64,000 nucleotides of DNA from Alkalibacterium sp. (GTDB lineage: Bacteria > Bacillota > Bacilli > Lactobacillales > Carnobacteriaceae_A): contig JAFIFE010000023.1 in the NCBI GenBank assembly GCA_020832185.1, positions 124,001-188,000 on the forward strand. Direction: 5' to 3'. The stretch's first letter is position 1. Each line of letters opens with the position of its first letter. A program made the position numbers and the translations under genes. Shown here one piece after another: positions 1 to 9,310 of this stretch. The notes beneath the pieces are model-generated. The model saw only the letters and a list, made by a program, of their open reading frames with translations, had not been told where the DNA came from and ran no database searches.

Positions 1-2
1 AG

Positions 3-551
3 TTAACGGGATTGATCGGGAAAATAGGATACGAAGAAGGCTTGCCTGTGGTAGTGGATCCCAAAATACTTGATCCGAAGGCCTTTATAGATGAAGTGAT
101 TAATGTAAGATTTCCAAATCCATTTATGCCGGATACGCCGCAGCGTATTGCAACGGATACGTCACAAAAATTATCTATCCGTTACGGCAAAACGATGCAG
201 TCATATATTGATGCAGAAAACAGAGAGGTAACAGACCTGACATTCATCCCACTGGTTTTAGCAGGATGGCTCCGTTACTTGATGCAGGTGGACGATGAAG
301 GAAACAAACTGGAACTAAGCCCAGATCCACTTCTTGAAGAATTAACACCAGTCATGAGTGCCGTGAAATTAGGAGAGACAAACAAAGAAGAGCTCGCTGA
401 AATAGTGAAGCCCATACTGGCCCGTAAGGATATCTTTGCTGTTGATCTGTACGAAACAGGGTTAGCCGATAAAGTGGTAGGTTTCCTGTCACAACTGACT
501 GAAAAGCCAGGTGCGGTCAGAGACACGCTGAAACAATCGTTAAAAAACTAG
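3..551 (+). CDS. uxuB: Fructuronate reductase (mannitol dehydrogenase family), C-terminal part
   Basis: Partial gene: the frame is open from the first base, so the N-terminal NAD-binding part lies outside the window. About 182 residues remain and match the C-terminal helical domain of the mannitol dehydrogenase family; the segment FPNPFMPDTPQRIATDTSQK, followed by an RYG block, is typical of fructuronate reductases. The enzyme reduces D-fructuronate to D-mannonate in the cytosol, one step before UxuA, which is encoded at 4183. This fits disposal of glucuronate released by the GH67 and GH115 enzymes. Other polyol dehydrogenases share the fold, so the context carries part of the call. Confidence 0.8.
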   Translation, partial: LTGLIGKIGYEEGLPVVVDPKILDPKAFIDEVINVRFPNPFMPDTPQRIATDTSQKLSIRYGKTMQSYIDAENREVTDLTFIPLVLAGWLRYLMQVDDEGNKLELSPDPLLEELTPVMSAVKLGETNKEELAEIVKPILARKDIFAVDLYETGLADKVVGFLSQLTEKPGAVRDTLKQSLKN

Positions 552-560
552 ATAGTTACA

Positions 561-613
561 AAATAGACGATCCCTCTCGATGACTGACTCATAGAGGGGA
601 TCGTCTATTTTTG
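561..613. terminator. Bidirectional terminator between uxuB and xylR
   Basis: An inverted repeat AAATAGACGATCCCTCT / AGAGGGGATCGTCTATTT with one bulged G is followed by a T run on the plus strand and preceded by an A-rich stretch. It lies between convergent genes and can serve both. Confidence 0.8.
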
Positions 614-635
614 TATAGTTAAAAAGCAGTTTAAA

Positions 636-1811
636 TTATACTTCCAATACTTTTTCCATATTTAAACTGAATTCGACATTTTCTACATGCAGGAATTCCT
701 GAAGATTCATGACAGTTGCACCATACAGACTGGCCTTTTTACCCAAAATGGATTGTTTTAATGGCACGTTTTTATATATAGTCATGCTCAAATAGTGCTG
801 GAGCAAACTGATCAGTTCCGGAATCTCTTCAAGAAGTTCTGAATTGATATAGACAATTTCAGGGTCATAGTTGCCGATAACATTCATCAGTCCGATTCCA
901 AAATCTTTAGCGAACTGCAGAATCATATTCAGCGTAGAGGAGTCTTTCTGATGATAAGAATCGATCAGATCATCAAATGACAGTGATGGATCTCCTTTCA
1001 GTATTTGAAATTTACGAACAATTGCTTTCGTTGAGCAGTATTGCTCAAGACATCCCTGATTTCCACAAGGACAGCTTGTTCCGTTAGGGTAGAGGACAGT
1101 GTGCCCGACTTCACCGGCACGTCCTTTATTCCCGCGGTGAACTTTTCCGTCCAGAATGATTCCTGCACCGATACCAGTATGGGCGCTGAACGAAACGATA
1201 CTTTTATGTTCATTATCAAAAGCAGCCTCTGCTAATGCGGATAGGTTTGCTTCGTTTTCAATATGGATAGGTAAATCCAGCTGCTCAGTTAATAACGTCG
1301 CTAAATCTATCTCATTCAAATTGAAGTAAGGTGTAAATTCGATTCTGTTTTCATGAACGATCCCATGTACTGAAATGGTTACTCCAATAATGCCGAAAGG
1401 GATGTCTCCGATTGAATGCTTGACCTCTTCTACGACATCAGAAATAAAATCAACAATATTATCTTTGTTCATTTCTTTCTCTTCTATAGTATAATCGATT
1501 TTCTCGCCGTCAAGATATGTAATCAGATAACTGATTCGATCATAGCGGACTTCAAAACTGATGGAAACACCGGCTTTTTTATTGACGGTTAGTTGAATAG
1601 GCCGTCTTCCGCCGGAAGAGGTACTTTTGCCCGGACCAATTTCGATTACATAATTATCGTCGATTAATCGTCTGACAATTTCAGATACGGTGGCTTTGTT
1701 TAAACCAGTCAACTCAGAAATCATGGCACGTGATATTTCCGGCTGGTTTATTATTTCAGATAATACTAAAATACTGTTGTTTTCTCTGATTGAATTTTTC
1801 ATTCTAAACAT
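636..1811 (-). CDS. xylR: Xylose-responsive ROK-family repressor XylR
   Basis: The 391-residue protein has an N-terminal winged helix-turn-helix (about residues 10-65, with ISELTGLNKATVSEIVRRL) and a ROK sugar-kinase-like domain. The ROK part shows GIGAGIILDG and the zinc-binding block CPCGNQGCLEQYC. Members of this family repress xylose genes and release DNA when xylose binds. The start at 1811 is preceded by GAGG at good spacing; an internal Met at 1802 has no such site. It is divergent from the aguA operon, and XylR-type 25-bp operators lie at 1967-1991 and before xylA at 27367-27391, which supports a role in both. Binding is inferred. Confidence 0.9.
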   Translation of the reverse strand: MFRMKNSIRENNSILVLSEIINQPEISRAMISELTGLNKATVSEIVRRLIDDNYVIEIGPGKSTSSGGRRPIQLTVNKKAGVSISFEVRYDRISYLITYLDGEKIDYTIEEKEMNKDNIVDFISDVVEEVKHSIGDIPFGIIGVTISVHGIVHENRIEFTPYFNLNEIDLATLLTEQLDLPIHIENEANLSALAEAAFDNEHKSIVSFSAHTGIGAGIILDGKVHRGNKGRAGEVGHTVLYPNGTSCPCGNQGCLEQYCSTKAIVRKFQILKGDPSLSFDDLIDSYHQKDSSTLNMILQFAKDFGIGLMNVIGNYDPEIVYINSELLEEIPELISLLQHYLSMTIYKNVPLKQSILGKKASLYGATVMNLQEFLHVENVEFSLNMEKVLEV

Positions 1812-1917
1812 AGTGGATTCCTCGTTTCTTATTTACGTAATTTATAGGGAGAACACAGCCAACGCACAGACTCACCTTTGATTCGTCAAAGTTCATTCAT
1901 AAAATTGAAAAAGTGTC

Positions 1918-1931
1918 TGGAAGCGCTTGAC
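1918..1931 (+). promoter_or_regulatory. cre-like CcpA site overlapping the aguA promoter -35
   Basis: TGGAAGCGCTTGAC keeps the AAGCGCTT core of the catabolite-responsive element and differs from the consensus only at its right edge. It overlaps the TTGACA -35 box, so CcpA binding would block the polymerase when glucose is present. Confidence 0.6.
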
Positions 1932-1955
1932 ATTAAAATCAAGTTTCGCTATAGT
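1927..1955 (+). promoter_or_regulatory. Sigma-A promoter of the aguA/xylan operon
   Basis: TTGACA at 1927-1932 and TATAGT at 1950-1955 are separated by 17 bp. The predicted start is near 1962, just before the XylR operator, leaving a leader of about 190 nt before aguA. Confidence 0.75.
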
Positions 1956-1966
1956 TATAACAGAAG

Positions 1967-1991
1967 TTAGTTAATTCAACTAACAAACTAT
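1967..1991 (+). promoter_or_regulatory. XylR operator upstream of aguA
   Basis: The 25-bp element starts TTAGTT and ends AAACTAT, the layout of the Bacillus xyl operator (TTAGTTTGTT...AACAAACTAA). It also contains the perfect shorter palindrome GTTAGTT-AATTC-AACTAAC. It sits at the transcription start, the classical repressor position. Confidence 0.75.
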
Positions 1992-2118
1992 CGATACACC
2001 TAGTGTATCATATATGGCTTAATAAAAAAACATAAAATGTAAAGGTTTTCTTTTCTTACAGATTACACTGTAATGGTGATGAGAACAACCTTAATACAAG
2101 ATTTTTTTTTGCAGTAAT

Positions 2119-2132
2119 TGTTAGCGGTAACT
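2119..2132 (+). promoter_or_regulatory. Second cre-like site in the aguA leader
   Basis: TGTTAGCGGTAACT matches the 14-bp cre consensus TGNAANCGNWNNCW at all fixed positions but one. It lies about 160 bp after the promoter start, where a bound CcpA could act as a roadblock. Confidence 0.4.
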
Positions 2133-2154
2133 AAACCTACAAAGGAGAATTTGC

Positions 2155-4116
2155 ATGACCACTAAATTCGATTTCGATGAAAGCTGGCTTTCGGTTGACA
2201 CATTGAAAGCATGGCCATTTAGTAAACTAGCTGTTAAAGGGGCTGAGCACCTCGAGAGTACACTAAAAAAAGAGTTTCATCTATACAGCGAAGCACAAAC
2301 CGACAGCACGCTTGAGTTGTCATTTGAGGTTACACAAGATAACTCTATCATATTAGATGGATTTAAGATAGAAGAAAAGGATAACAAAGTGTTTGTTACG
2401 GCTGCTGAACCAGAAGGTTTGATATACGGGTTCTTCCATATTGTCAGAGCTTATCAGCAGGATGCACACCCTTCCTTATCTATTGTATCAAATCCTAAAA
2501 ATAAAATTCGCATGATCAATCACTGGGACAATTTCGACGGAACAGTCGAAAGAGGGTATGCGGGTCGATCACTGTTTTATAGTAATAATGAATTCAGAAT
2601 TCAAGACGAGCGTTTCGAACAGTATGCTAAAATGCTGGCATCTGTGGGCATCAACGCACTGACTATCAATAACGTAAATGTACATCAGAAAGAAAGCTAT
2701 TTCATAACTGACTCGCTGATTCGAGAAGTTAAAAAACTGGCAGAGATTTTTAGAACGTATGGCCTGACATTATTCTTAAGTGTTAACTACGCTTCTCCAA
2801 TAGAAGTCGACTGGGTAGATACAGCTGATCCGCTTGATGACAGAGTGAGAGCCTTCTGGAAAGAAACGGCTGAACTAGTATATGAACACATTCCTTATTT
2901 TGGAGGATTCGTCGTAAAAGCGGACTCTGAAAACAGACCAGGACCATTTACTTATGGACGGACACATGCTGATGGAGCAAACATGCTGGCTGAAGCATTA
3001 AAACCATTCGATGGAACAGTCTTCTGGAGATGTTTTGTTTATGACAATCACCAGGACTGGCGCGACCGTTCGACTGATAGAGCAAGAGCGGCATATGATT
3101 ACTACGCACCCACAGATGGTGATTTCGCAGACAATGTGGTTCTTCAGATCAAAAACGGACCGATGGACTTCCAGGTACGCGAATCAGTATCTCCCTTATT
3201 TGGTGCTTTACGTAAAACTAACCAAGTACTGGAATTTCAGATTGCACAGGAATACACTGGTCAGCAGAAACATATTTGCTACCTGATTCCAATGTGGAAA
3301 GAAGTACTGGATTTTGACACCTATGCAGATGGACCAGGGACAGCTATTCAGGACGTTTTAGTTAAGTATCCTGAAAATCCACAGCGTAATGGGATCACAG
3401 CGGTCGTGAATACCGGGATGGATGAAAACTGGACAGGACACAAATTGTCACAAGCTAATCTCTTCGGTTATGGACGACTGATCTGGGATCCAAGTCTGAC
3501 AGCGGAAGAAATCGCTGAAGAGTGGATCGAGGCAACTTACTCACTCTCAGATAAAGGGAAAGAAACACTTCTTAACATTCTGATGACGAGCTGGGATACT
3601 TATGAGAAATATACCTCACCGCTTGGTATTGGATGGATGGTTCAGCCGAATCATCACTACGGACCAAACATTGACGGGTATGAATACGACATGTGGGGAA
3701 CGTACCACTTCTCAGATCGCGACGGACTTGGAGTTGACCGGACAGTGGCATCAGGCACCGGTTTCACGAGACAGTTTTACGATGAGAATTACGCGATGTA
3801 TGAAAATGTGGAGACCTGTCCGGAAGAGCTGCTTTTATTCTTCCATCACCTGCCTTACAGCTATGAGCTGAAAACAGGTAAGACGATCATCCAGCATATA
3901 TATGACACTCACTTTGAAGGGTATGACAAAGTTCTGGATTATCAGAAACAGTGGGAATCCTTAAAAGAAGAAGTTGATGAAGCATCTTACGTAAACGTTA
4001 AAGATCGACTGGATGAGCAGCTTCGCTCTGCCAGAGAGTGGCGTGATCAGGTCAATACGTACTACTACCGCAAGTCAGGTGTAGACGATGCAAAAGGAAG
4101 AACCATTTACAGATAG
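2155..4116 (+). CDS. aguA: Alpha-glucuronidase, GH67
   Basis: This 653-residue cytosolic enzyme (no signal peptide) releases (4-O-methyl)glucuronic acid from the non-reducing end of aldouronic acids derived from glucuronoxylan. Catalytic residues are visible: the acid Glu259 in [10 protein letters not shown], and the bases Asp338 in [10 protein letters not shown] and Glu366 in QIAQEYTG. All three are shifted by exactly 26 from E285/D364/E392 of the Geobacillus enzyme. AAAGGAG precedes the ATG. It is first in the operon, followed by uxuA and an LplBC-type importer, the same partners seen in the aldouronate clusters of Paenibacillus and Geobacillus. Confidence 0.95.
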   Translation: MTTKFDFDESWLSVDTLKAWPFSKLAVKGAEHLESTLKKEFHLYSEAQTDSTLELSFEVTQDNSIILDGFKIEEKDNKVFVTAAEPEGLIYGFFHIVRAYQQDAHPSLSIVSNPKNKIRMINHWDNFDGTVERGYAGRSLFYSNNEFRIQDERFEQYAKMLASVGINALTINNVNVHQKESYFITDSLIREVKKLAEIFRTYGLTLFLSVNYASPIEVDWVDTADPLDDRVRAFWKETAELVYEHIPYFGGFVVKADSENRPGPFTYGRTHADGANMLAEALKPFDGTVFWRCFVYDNHQDWRDRSTDRARAAYDYYAPTDGDFADNVVLQIKNGPMDFQVRESVSPLFGALRKTNQVLEFQIAQEYTGQQKHICYLIPMWKEVLDFDTYADGPGTAIQDVLVKYPENPQRNGITAVVNTGMDENWTGHKLSQANLFGYGRLIWDPSLTAEEIAEEWIEATYSLSDKGKETLLNILMTSWDTYEKYTSPLGIGWMVQPNHHYGPNIDGYEYDMWGTYHFSDRDGLGVDRTVASGTGFTRQFYDENYAMYENVETCPEELLLFFHHLPYSYELKTGKTIIQHIYDTHFEGYDKVLDYQKQWESLKEEVDEASYVNVKDRLDEQLRSAREWRDQVNTYYYRKSGVDDAKGRTIYR

Positions 4117-4126
4117 GCAATAAACT

Positions 4127-4144
4127 GGCGGGGAGTTCCCCGCC
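4127..4144 (+). other. GC-rich intergenic hairpin aguA-uxuA
   Basis: GGCGGGG-AGTT-CCCCGCC forms a perfect 7-bp stem with a 4-nt loop. There is no T tract after it, so a processing or partial attenuation element is more likely than a full terminator. Confidence 0.6.
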
Positions 4145-4182
4145 TTGTAATAAAAGGGAATAAAGAAGAAGGGGGAAACAGA

Positions 4183-5262
4183 ATGAAAACAACTTTTCGC
4201 TGGTATGGCGCTGGAAATGACACCGTTTCACTTTCAGATATTCGCCAGATTCCATCGATGCACAGCGTGGTCTGGGCACTTCATGATCTACAGGCTGGAG
4301 AAATATGGCCAGTCGATCGAATACAGGAAGTGAAAGATCAGGCAGCAGAATATAAATTAGGTATTGATGTAGTCGAATCAGTTAATATTCATGAGTCTAT
4401 CAAGTTAGGGACTGCTGAAAGAGATGACTATATTGAGAATTATAAAGAAACATTGCGTCATTTAGGAAGAGTTGATGGCGTCAAAGTCGTCTGTTACAAC
4501 TTTATGCCGGTCTTTGACTGGGTGCGAACAGACATGGCTAAAGAGCTTGAAGATGGATCAACGGCGCTGTTTTACGAAGTCGACAAGATCGAAGGGGTCG
4601 ACCCTTACGAACTAGTTGAAAATGTGAAGAAATCTTCCAGAGGAATGACTTTACCAGGATGGGAGCCTGAACGACTCGAGAAAATCGAAGAATTGTTTAA
4701 AGCTTACGAGAATGTTTCAGAAGACGATCTCTTTAACAACCTGGCTTACTTTCTGAAAGAAGTTGTTCCTGTGGCAGAAGAAAACGGCATAAAAATGGCA
4801 ATTCATCCTGATGACCCTCCATATCCCGTCTTTAATTTACCACGCATCGTGCGCAGTAAAGAAAATCTGCAGCGTATAGTGGATATTATAGACAGCCCGT
4901 CAAATGGGTTGACGTTATGTAGTGGAGCATTGGGGTCTAACCCTAATAATGATGTACCGGATATGATTCGTACATTTAAAGACCGTATCCCGTTTGCTCA
5001 CATACGAAATGTTAAAGTATTTGAGAATGGCGACTTTATCGAAACCTCTCACAGAGAACAAGATGGGTCAGTTCCTATCCTCGAAATAATGAAAGCGTAT
5101 CATGAAATCGGATTCGAAGGATATATGCGTCCGGATCATGGCAGACATTTGTGGGGAGAAGAAAGCCGGCCAGGTTATGGGCTGTACGATAGAGCACTGG
5201 GCATTATGTATATGATGGGTGCCTGGGATATGCTGGAAAAGCAAAAAAATGAAACGCGCTAA
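4183..5262 (+). CDS. uxuA: D-mannonate dehydratase
   Basis: This 359-residue protein of the UxuA family (TIM-barrel, metal dependent) converts D-mannonate to 2-keto-3-deoxygluconate. The N-terminus MKTTFRWYGAGNDTVSL and the blocks WALHDL, CYNFMPVFDW, AIHPDDPP and MRPDHGRHLWGE are characteristic. The length is normal for the family. GGGGG lies before the ATG. It follows aguA in the operon and takes the product of the fructuronate reductase encoded at the start of the window, completing glucuronate breakdown towards KDG. Confidence 0.95.
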   Translation: MKTTFRWYGAGNDTVSLSDIRQIPSMHSVVWALHDLQAGEIWPVDRIQEVKDQAAEYKLGIDVVESVNIHESIKLGTAERDDYIENYKETLRHLGRVDGVKVVCYNFMPVFDWVRTDMAKELEDGSTALFYEVDKIEGVDPYELVENVKKSSRGMTLPGWEPERLEKIEELFKAYENVSEDDLFNNLAYFLKEVVPVAEENGIKMAIHPDDPPYPVFNLPRIVRSKENLQRIVDIIDSPSNGLTLCSGALGSNPNNDVPDMIRTFKDRIPFAHIRNVKVFENGDFIETSHREQDGSVPILEIMKAYHEIGFEGYMRPDHGRHLWGEESRPGYGLYDRALGIMYMMGAWDMLEKQKNETR

Positions 5263-5290
5263 TTATGAATCGATTTAAGGAGGAAACCCA

Positions 5291-6337
5291 ATGGAAATAG
5301 ATAGCCAAAATCCCGGTGGAACTGGAACAGGGCCAATCGGAAACAACCCTGAAACGGGAATCGCCGCTTCTGGTAACGGAGCACAAAGTGTTGCTGAGTA
5401 TCAGGAAAAACTGAAACAGACGCAAGTTTCAAGATGGGAATCGACAAGTAAATCATTAAGAAAAGACTGGCAGCTGTATACGTTTTTGATTTTACCCATT
5501 CTTTATCTGATTATTTTTCAATACTTACCAATGATCGGTAACGTGATCGCCTTCAGACGTTTTGTTCCAGGTGGAAGCATGCTAGGGCAAGATTTTGTAG
5601 GCCTGCGATATTTCGAGATGTTCTGGAATGACCGTACGTTCTGGAGAGTATTCAGAAATACGTTCACAATCGGAGGATTGACTCTATTGTTCAACTTCCC
5701 GATACCTATCATATTCGCATTATTACTAAATGAAGTAAAGAGTGTAAAATTCAAACGCTTCGTTCAAACAGCATCATACTTGCCGTATTTTATCTCTATG
5801 GTTATTATCGCAGGTATGATTATGGAAATGTTATCTGCAAACGGTATTATCAACCAGATGATCGCTTACTTTGGTGGAGATACCATCATCTTCCTGCAGA
5901 GAGCTGAATGGTTCCGTACAATCTATGTGGCATCAGGTGTATGGCAGACAACTGGTTGGGGTGCGATTCTTTACCTAGCTGCACTGACCAACATCGATCC
6001 AAATCTTTATGAAGCAGCAGCAATCGATGGTGCTGGTCGACTAAAACAGACTTGGCATGTGACGATTCCCGGCATTTTACCAACAATCATGACCCTGCTT
6101 ATTTTAAACATAGGGAACTTTATGAACGTTGGTTTTGAGAAAGTATTCTTACTTTACAACCCATTAACATATGAAACAGGAGACGTTATCTCTACTTACC
6201 TCTACCGTATCGGTTTAGGGAGTGCGAACTTCTCATACGCAACAGCCATTGGTTTAGCACAAGCGGTTGTCGGATTTGTTCTTGTTATGAGTGCAAACAT
6301 GTTATCTAGAAAACTCACAAATAGAAGTTTATGGTAG
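5291..6337 (+). CDS. LplB-type sugar ABC transporter permease
   Basis: This 348-residue membrane protein has about six transmembrane helices after a polar N-terminal extension of roughly 55 residues (Gly/Asn/Ser rich, then MSRWES-like basic segment). The EAA-type loop YEAAAIDGAGRLKQTWHVTIP near the C-terminus is the contact for the ATPase. It belongs to the LplB/YteP group that takes up oligosaccharides. With the next gene it forms the permease pair, probably for aldouronates or xylo-oligosaccharides given the GH67 and GH10 neighbours. AAGGAGG precedes the ATG. Confidence 0.88.
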   Translation: MEIDSQNPGGTGTGPIGNNPETGIAASGNGAQSVAEYQEKLKQTQVSRWESTSKSLRKDWQLYTFLILPILYLIIFQYLPMIGNVIAFRRFVPGGSMLGQDFVGLRYFEMFWNDRTFWRVFRNTFTIGGLTLLFNFPIPIIFALLLNEVKSVKFKRFVQTASYLPYFISMVIIAGMIMEMLSANGIINQMIAYFGGDTIIFLQRAEWFRTIYVASGVWQTTGWGAILYLAALTNIDPNLYEAAAIDGAGRLKQTWHVTIPGILPTIMTLLILNIGNFMNVGFEKVFLLYNPLTYETGDVISTYLYRIGLGSANFSYATAIGLAQAVVGFVLVMSANMLSRKLTNRSLW

Positions 6338-6353
6338 AAGGAGGGAGAAAATC

Positions 6354-7238
6354 ATGCATTTAAATGACACTAAAGGATATAAAGCGTTCCGAATCTTTAA
6401 TATCATCACAATGATTTTTATTGTTGTCGTAACATTTGTACCATTCATTAACATCATCGCTCAGTCTTTCAGTAGTGAGCGTTTCATTACTGCAGGAGAA
6501 GTATTCCTTCTTCCTAAAGGATTCAACGTTGAAACGTACCGCGCGGTGTTAAGCAACCAGCGTTTCTGGATTCACTATAGAAATACGATTGTGTATACCG
6601 TAGTAGGTACAGGACTTGCGATGTTTTTAACCACACTTTTAGCCTATGTACTTGCAAAACCTAAGACACGCTTAAAAGGAAAAGGCTTCTGGGTAGGTTT
6701 CTCTGTCTTTACTATGTTCTTTGCAGGAGGAATTATCCCTACCTATATCGTGTATAACAACACTTTGAATATTACAAACACTATGTGGTCAGTTGTCTTT
6801 CCACTTGCATTAAGTATTTATAATATGCTGATCATGAAAGCATTCTTTGAGAATTTACCACCTTCTCTTGAAGAAGCAGCTTCAATCGATGGAATGTCGA
6901 CATATGGAATCTTCATGAAAATCGTATTGCCTTTGTCAAAACCCATTTTGGCAACAATGACGTTATTCTATGCTGTAGCTTACTGGAACGCCTGGTTCCA
7001 GGCATTCATGTTCTTGAACGACTGGACATTATTCCCGGTCACACTGTTCTTGAGAAACTTGATTTCCGGAGCAACTGCAACGGGAGAAGCAGCAGCCGCT
7101 GAAGCTGGCGGAGCACAAATAGCATCCAACGTTCGTTCGGTGTCCATGTTCTTGACCGTGTTACCGATCATCTTAGTCTATCCATTTGTTCAGAAATACT
7201 TCGTAACAGGTATCATGCTTGGTTCTGTTAAAGAATAA
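6354..7238 (+). CDS. LplC/YtcP-type sugar ABC transporter permease
   Basis: This 294-residue permease has six predicted membrane segments and an EAA loop LEEAASIDGMSTYGIFMKI. The start at 6354 is chosen because GGAGGGAG stands directly before it; an in-frame ATG at 6291 would overlap the preceding permease gene. It pairs with the LplB-type protein 16 bases upstream. No ATP-binding subunit is encoded in the window, so a shared multisugar ATPase is expected elsewhere. Confidence 0.88.
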   Translation: MHLNDTKGYKAFRIFNIITMIFIVVVTFVPFINIIAQSFSSERFITAGEVFLLPKGFNVETYRAVLSNQRFWIHYRNTIVYTVVGTGLAMFLTTLLAYVLAKPKTRLKGKGFWVGFSVFTMFFAGGIIPTYIVYNNTLNITNTMWSVVFPLALSIYNMLIMKAFFENLPPSLEEAASIDGMSTYGIFMKIVLPLSKPILATMTLFYAVAYWNAWFQAFMFLNDWTLFPVTLFLRNLISGATATGEAAAAEAGGAQIASNVRSVSMFLTVLPIILVYPFVQKYFVTGIMLGSVKE

Positions 7239-7247
7239 GGGTTTAAA

Positions 7248-7282
7248 TTATTAACCGGGATTTAACTAGTCCCGGTTAATAA
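7248..7282 (+). terminator. Hairpin after the permease pair
   Basis: A perfect 13-bp inverted repeat TTATTAACCGGGA / TCCCGGTTAATAA with a 9-nt loop is followed by an A-rich rather than T-rich stretch. It may be a partial terminator or an RNA-processing barrier separating permease and binding-protein expression. Confidence 0.6.
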
Positions 7283-7293
7283 AACTAAAAAGT

Positions 7294-7331
7294 TGTAACC
7301 GCTTGACAGAAATAGTCCTGGTCAATATTGC
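7294..7331 (+). promoter_or_regulatory. Internal promoter with cre-like site before the binding-protein gene
   Basis: TTGACA (7303-7308), 17 bp, TATTGC (7326-7331). The cre-like TGTAACCGCTTGAC (7294-7307) overlaps the -35 exactly as in the aguA promoter, but there is no XylR operator nearby. It would give the binding protein extra, glucose-sensitive transcription, with a leader of about 190 nt. Confidence 0.55.
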
Positions 7332-7414
7332 AGTAAGTAAAACAATGAGAGGGACTATAACTTATTCTACTCAGTCTGCAGTACTTAATCGATTTTCTCT
7401 GCAGACCTTACTGC
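7330..7414 (+). other. Nested inverted repeats in the binding-protein leader
   Basis: GCAGTAAG (7330-7337) is complementary to CTTACTGC (7407-7414), and directly inside its right arm lies GTCTGCAG (7374-7381) with CTGCAGAC (7399-7406). The outer left arm straddles the predicted -10, so the outer pair would form only in read-through RNA or act at DNA level. Confidence 0.4.
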
Positions 7415-7525
7415 GATAACTTTTCTATGGAAAAACTAAAGGGGTCGATGCCATACGATCAGTTTGACAAATGTTAAGGTATTATTCTGCATTAAAATTA
7501 GCAATACATTCTAAGGAGGAAAACA

Positions 7526-9223
7526 ATGGGTTCATCACTTAAGAAAAAATTATTAGCTGGATTAACTCTTTCAACTGCGACTTTACTGATTGCATGTGGA
7601 GGAGACAATGGTGGAGACACAGATACGGATAACGGTAATGGAAATGGAACGACTACAGAAGAAGGCGAAAACGGCGTAACTGAAGACGAAATCGGTACTG
7701 AAAACGCTATGGAAGACTTCAGTGCAGGCGATACTTTCTATTCTGAAGAGCCTTTGTCATTCTCATTCTTGTATCGTGACCACCCGAACTACCCAATTGA
7801 CGAAGACTGGACATTCTACCAGATGCTGGAAGAACGTACGAATGTAACGTTCGAAAATACAGTTGTTCCTTTATCTGATTTCCAGGAACGTCGTTCTGTA
7901 TTGATCGCAGCTGGGGATGCTCCGGATATTTTATCTAACTCATACCCAGGAGACGAATCACAATTTGTTGGATCAGGTGCATTACTGCCATTATCTGACT
8001 ATGTTCATTTAATGCCTCACTTGTCTCAGCGTATCGAAGAGTGGGACTTGCAGGAAGAATTAGATCAGCTCCGTCAGGCTGATGGCAAATACTATATCTT
8101 ACCTGGTATCGAAGAAAACGTTCGTCATGACTATACTTTGATGATTAACAAAACGGTCTTTGAAGAGTATGGATTAGAAGAACCTAATACATGGGACGAG
8201 TTAAGAGAAGCAATGGAAGTGTTGCGTGATGAAACTGGAAACGTTCCGTTTAACGACCAATGGCAAGGGAATGCATTGATCAACTATGCGGCACCTTCAT
8301 TTGATACAGTAGCAGGATGGGGATTCGGCGGCGGAGTTGTCTTTGATGATGATGCTGAAGAATTTAGATATGCTCCAATGGAAGACGGCTACCGTAACTT
8401 AGTGGAATACTTTGCCGGTCTAGTTGAAGATGGATTAATGGATCCTGAATCATTCACACAAGAAGATGAAACAGCTCAAAATTCATTTAACAATTTGAAT
8501 TCATATGTTATCTCATCTAACTCTCAAACTGTTATTGGTCAGAGAGAATCTATGGATGAAATCCATGGAGAAGGTGAATATGAAATCGGAAAAATTATCT
8601 CTCCTGAAGGACCAGCTGGCCCTTATGTAGGTGGAAGCCGCTTTATCGCTGGATTCATGCTTCGTGCAGACGTGGCTGAACGTGACGATTTCTTAGCACT
8701 CTTACAGTTTGTTGACTGGTTATACTACAGTGAAGAAGGAAATGAACTAGCATGGTGGGGTGAAGAAGGAGAAACATTTGAACGTTCAGATGAAGCTCCA
8801 GGAGGATACATGCCTCTTGATCCAATCACTTATCTAGGACTGAATCCTGAAGGATCTGAACACTTACAGGAAGATCATGGTTTCCGTAACGGAATCATCG
8901 CTTCTGGTGGAACAGACGAACTTCTTCAATCAGTAATGGATGAAGAAGAAATCGAATTCCAGAATGAAACAAATGCTAACAGAGAAGTTATCGATCCTGC
9001 TCCTCCATATCCATTGAATGAAGCAGATCAGGAACAACTAGCATTAATCGGTACACCTCTACAGGATACAACTGAAACGTATACACTTCGTTTCATTACT
9101 GGTCAATATGACTTAGACCGCTGGGACGAATTTATGGCTGACTTAGAGAACCAGAACGTCGACCAGTATCTTGATATCATTAACAATGCTTATCAGGATT
9201 TCCAGTCTAACCAAGCTGAATAA
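7526..9223 (+). CDS. LplA-type extracellular sugar-binding lipoprotein (copy 1)
   Basis: This 565-residue protein has a lipoprotein signal: basic start, hydrophobic core, lipobox LIAC with Cys24. A Gly/Asp/Asn/Thr-rich acidic linker of about 40 residues follows, then the binding domain. It is strongly acidic overall. It follows the LplBC-type permeases and should deliver aldouronates or xylo-oligosaccharides to them. Two paralogues, at 28992 and 57864, share the block EEIGTVGSMEDF-like linker end, the FYRD/LYRD segment and the C-terminal DRWDEFM block. AAGGAGG precedes the ATG. Confidence 0.9.
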   Translation: MGSSLKKKLLAGLTLSTATLLIACGGDNGGDTDTDNGNGNGTTTEEGENGVTEDEIGTENAMEDFSAGDTFYSEEPLSFSFLYRDHPNYPIDEDWTFYQMLEERTNVTFENTVVPLSDFQERRSVLIAAGDAPDILSNSYPGDESQFVGSGALLPLSDYVHLMPHLSQRIEEWDLQEELDQLRQADGKYYILPGIEENVRHDYTLMINKTVFEEYGLEEPNTWDELREAMEVLRDETGNVPFNDQWQGNALINYAAPSFDTVAGWGFGGGVVFDDDAEEFRYAPMEDGYRNLVEYFAGLVEDGLMDPESFTQEDETAQNSFNNLNSYVISSNSQTVIGQRESMDEIHGEGEYEIGKIISPEGPAGPYVGGSRFIAGFMLRADVAERDDFLALLQFVDWLYYSEEGNELAWWGEEGETFERSDEAPGGYMPLDPITYLGLNPEGSEHLQEDHGFRNGIIASGGTDELLQSVMDEEEIEFQNETNANREVIDPAPPYPLNEADQEQLALIGTPLQDTTETYTLRFITGQYDLDRWDEFMADLENQNVDQYLDIINNAYQDFQSNQAE

Positions 9224-9310
9224 TCTCTAATGATTTTTAGTTCTACAATTGATTAGTCTGAAATACCATGACGGAAAGAAACAGTTTTAGACCCTTGCTG
9301 TCTTTCCCAG

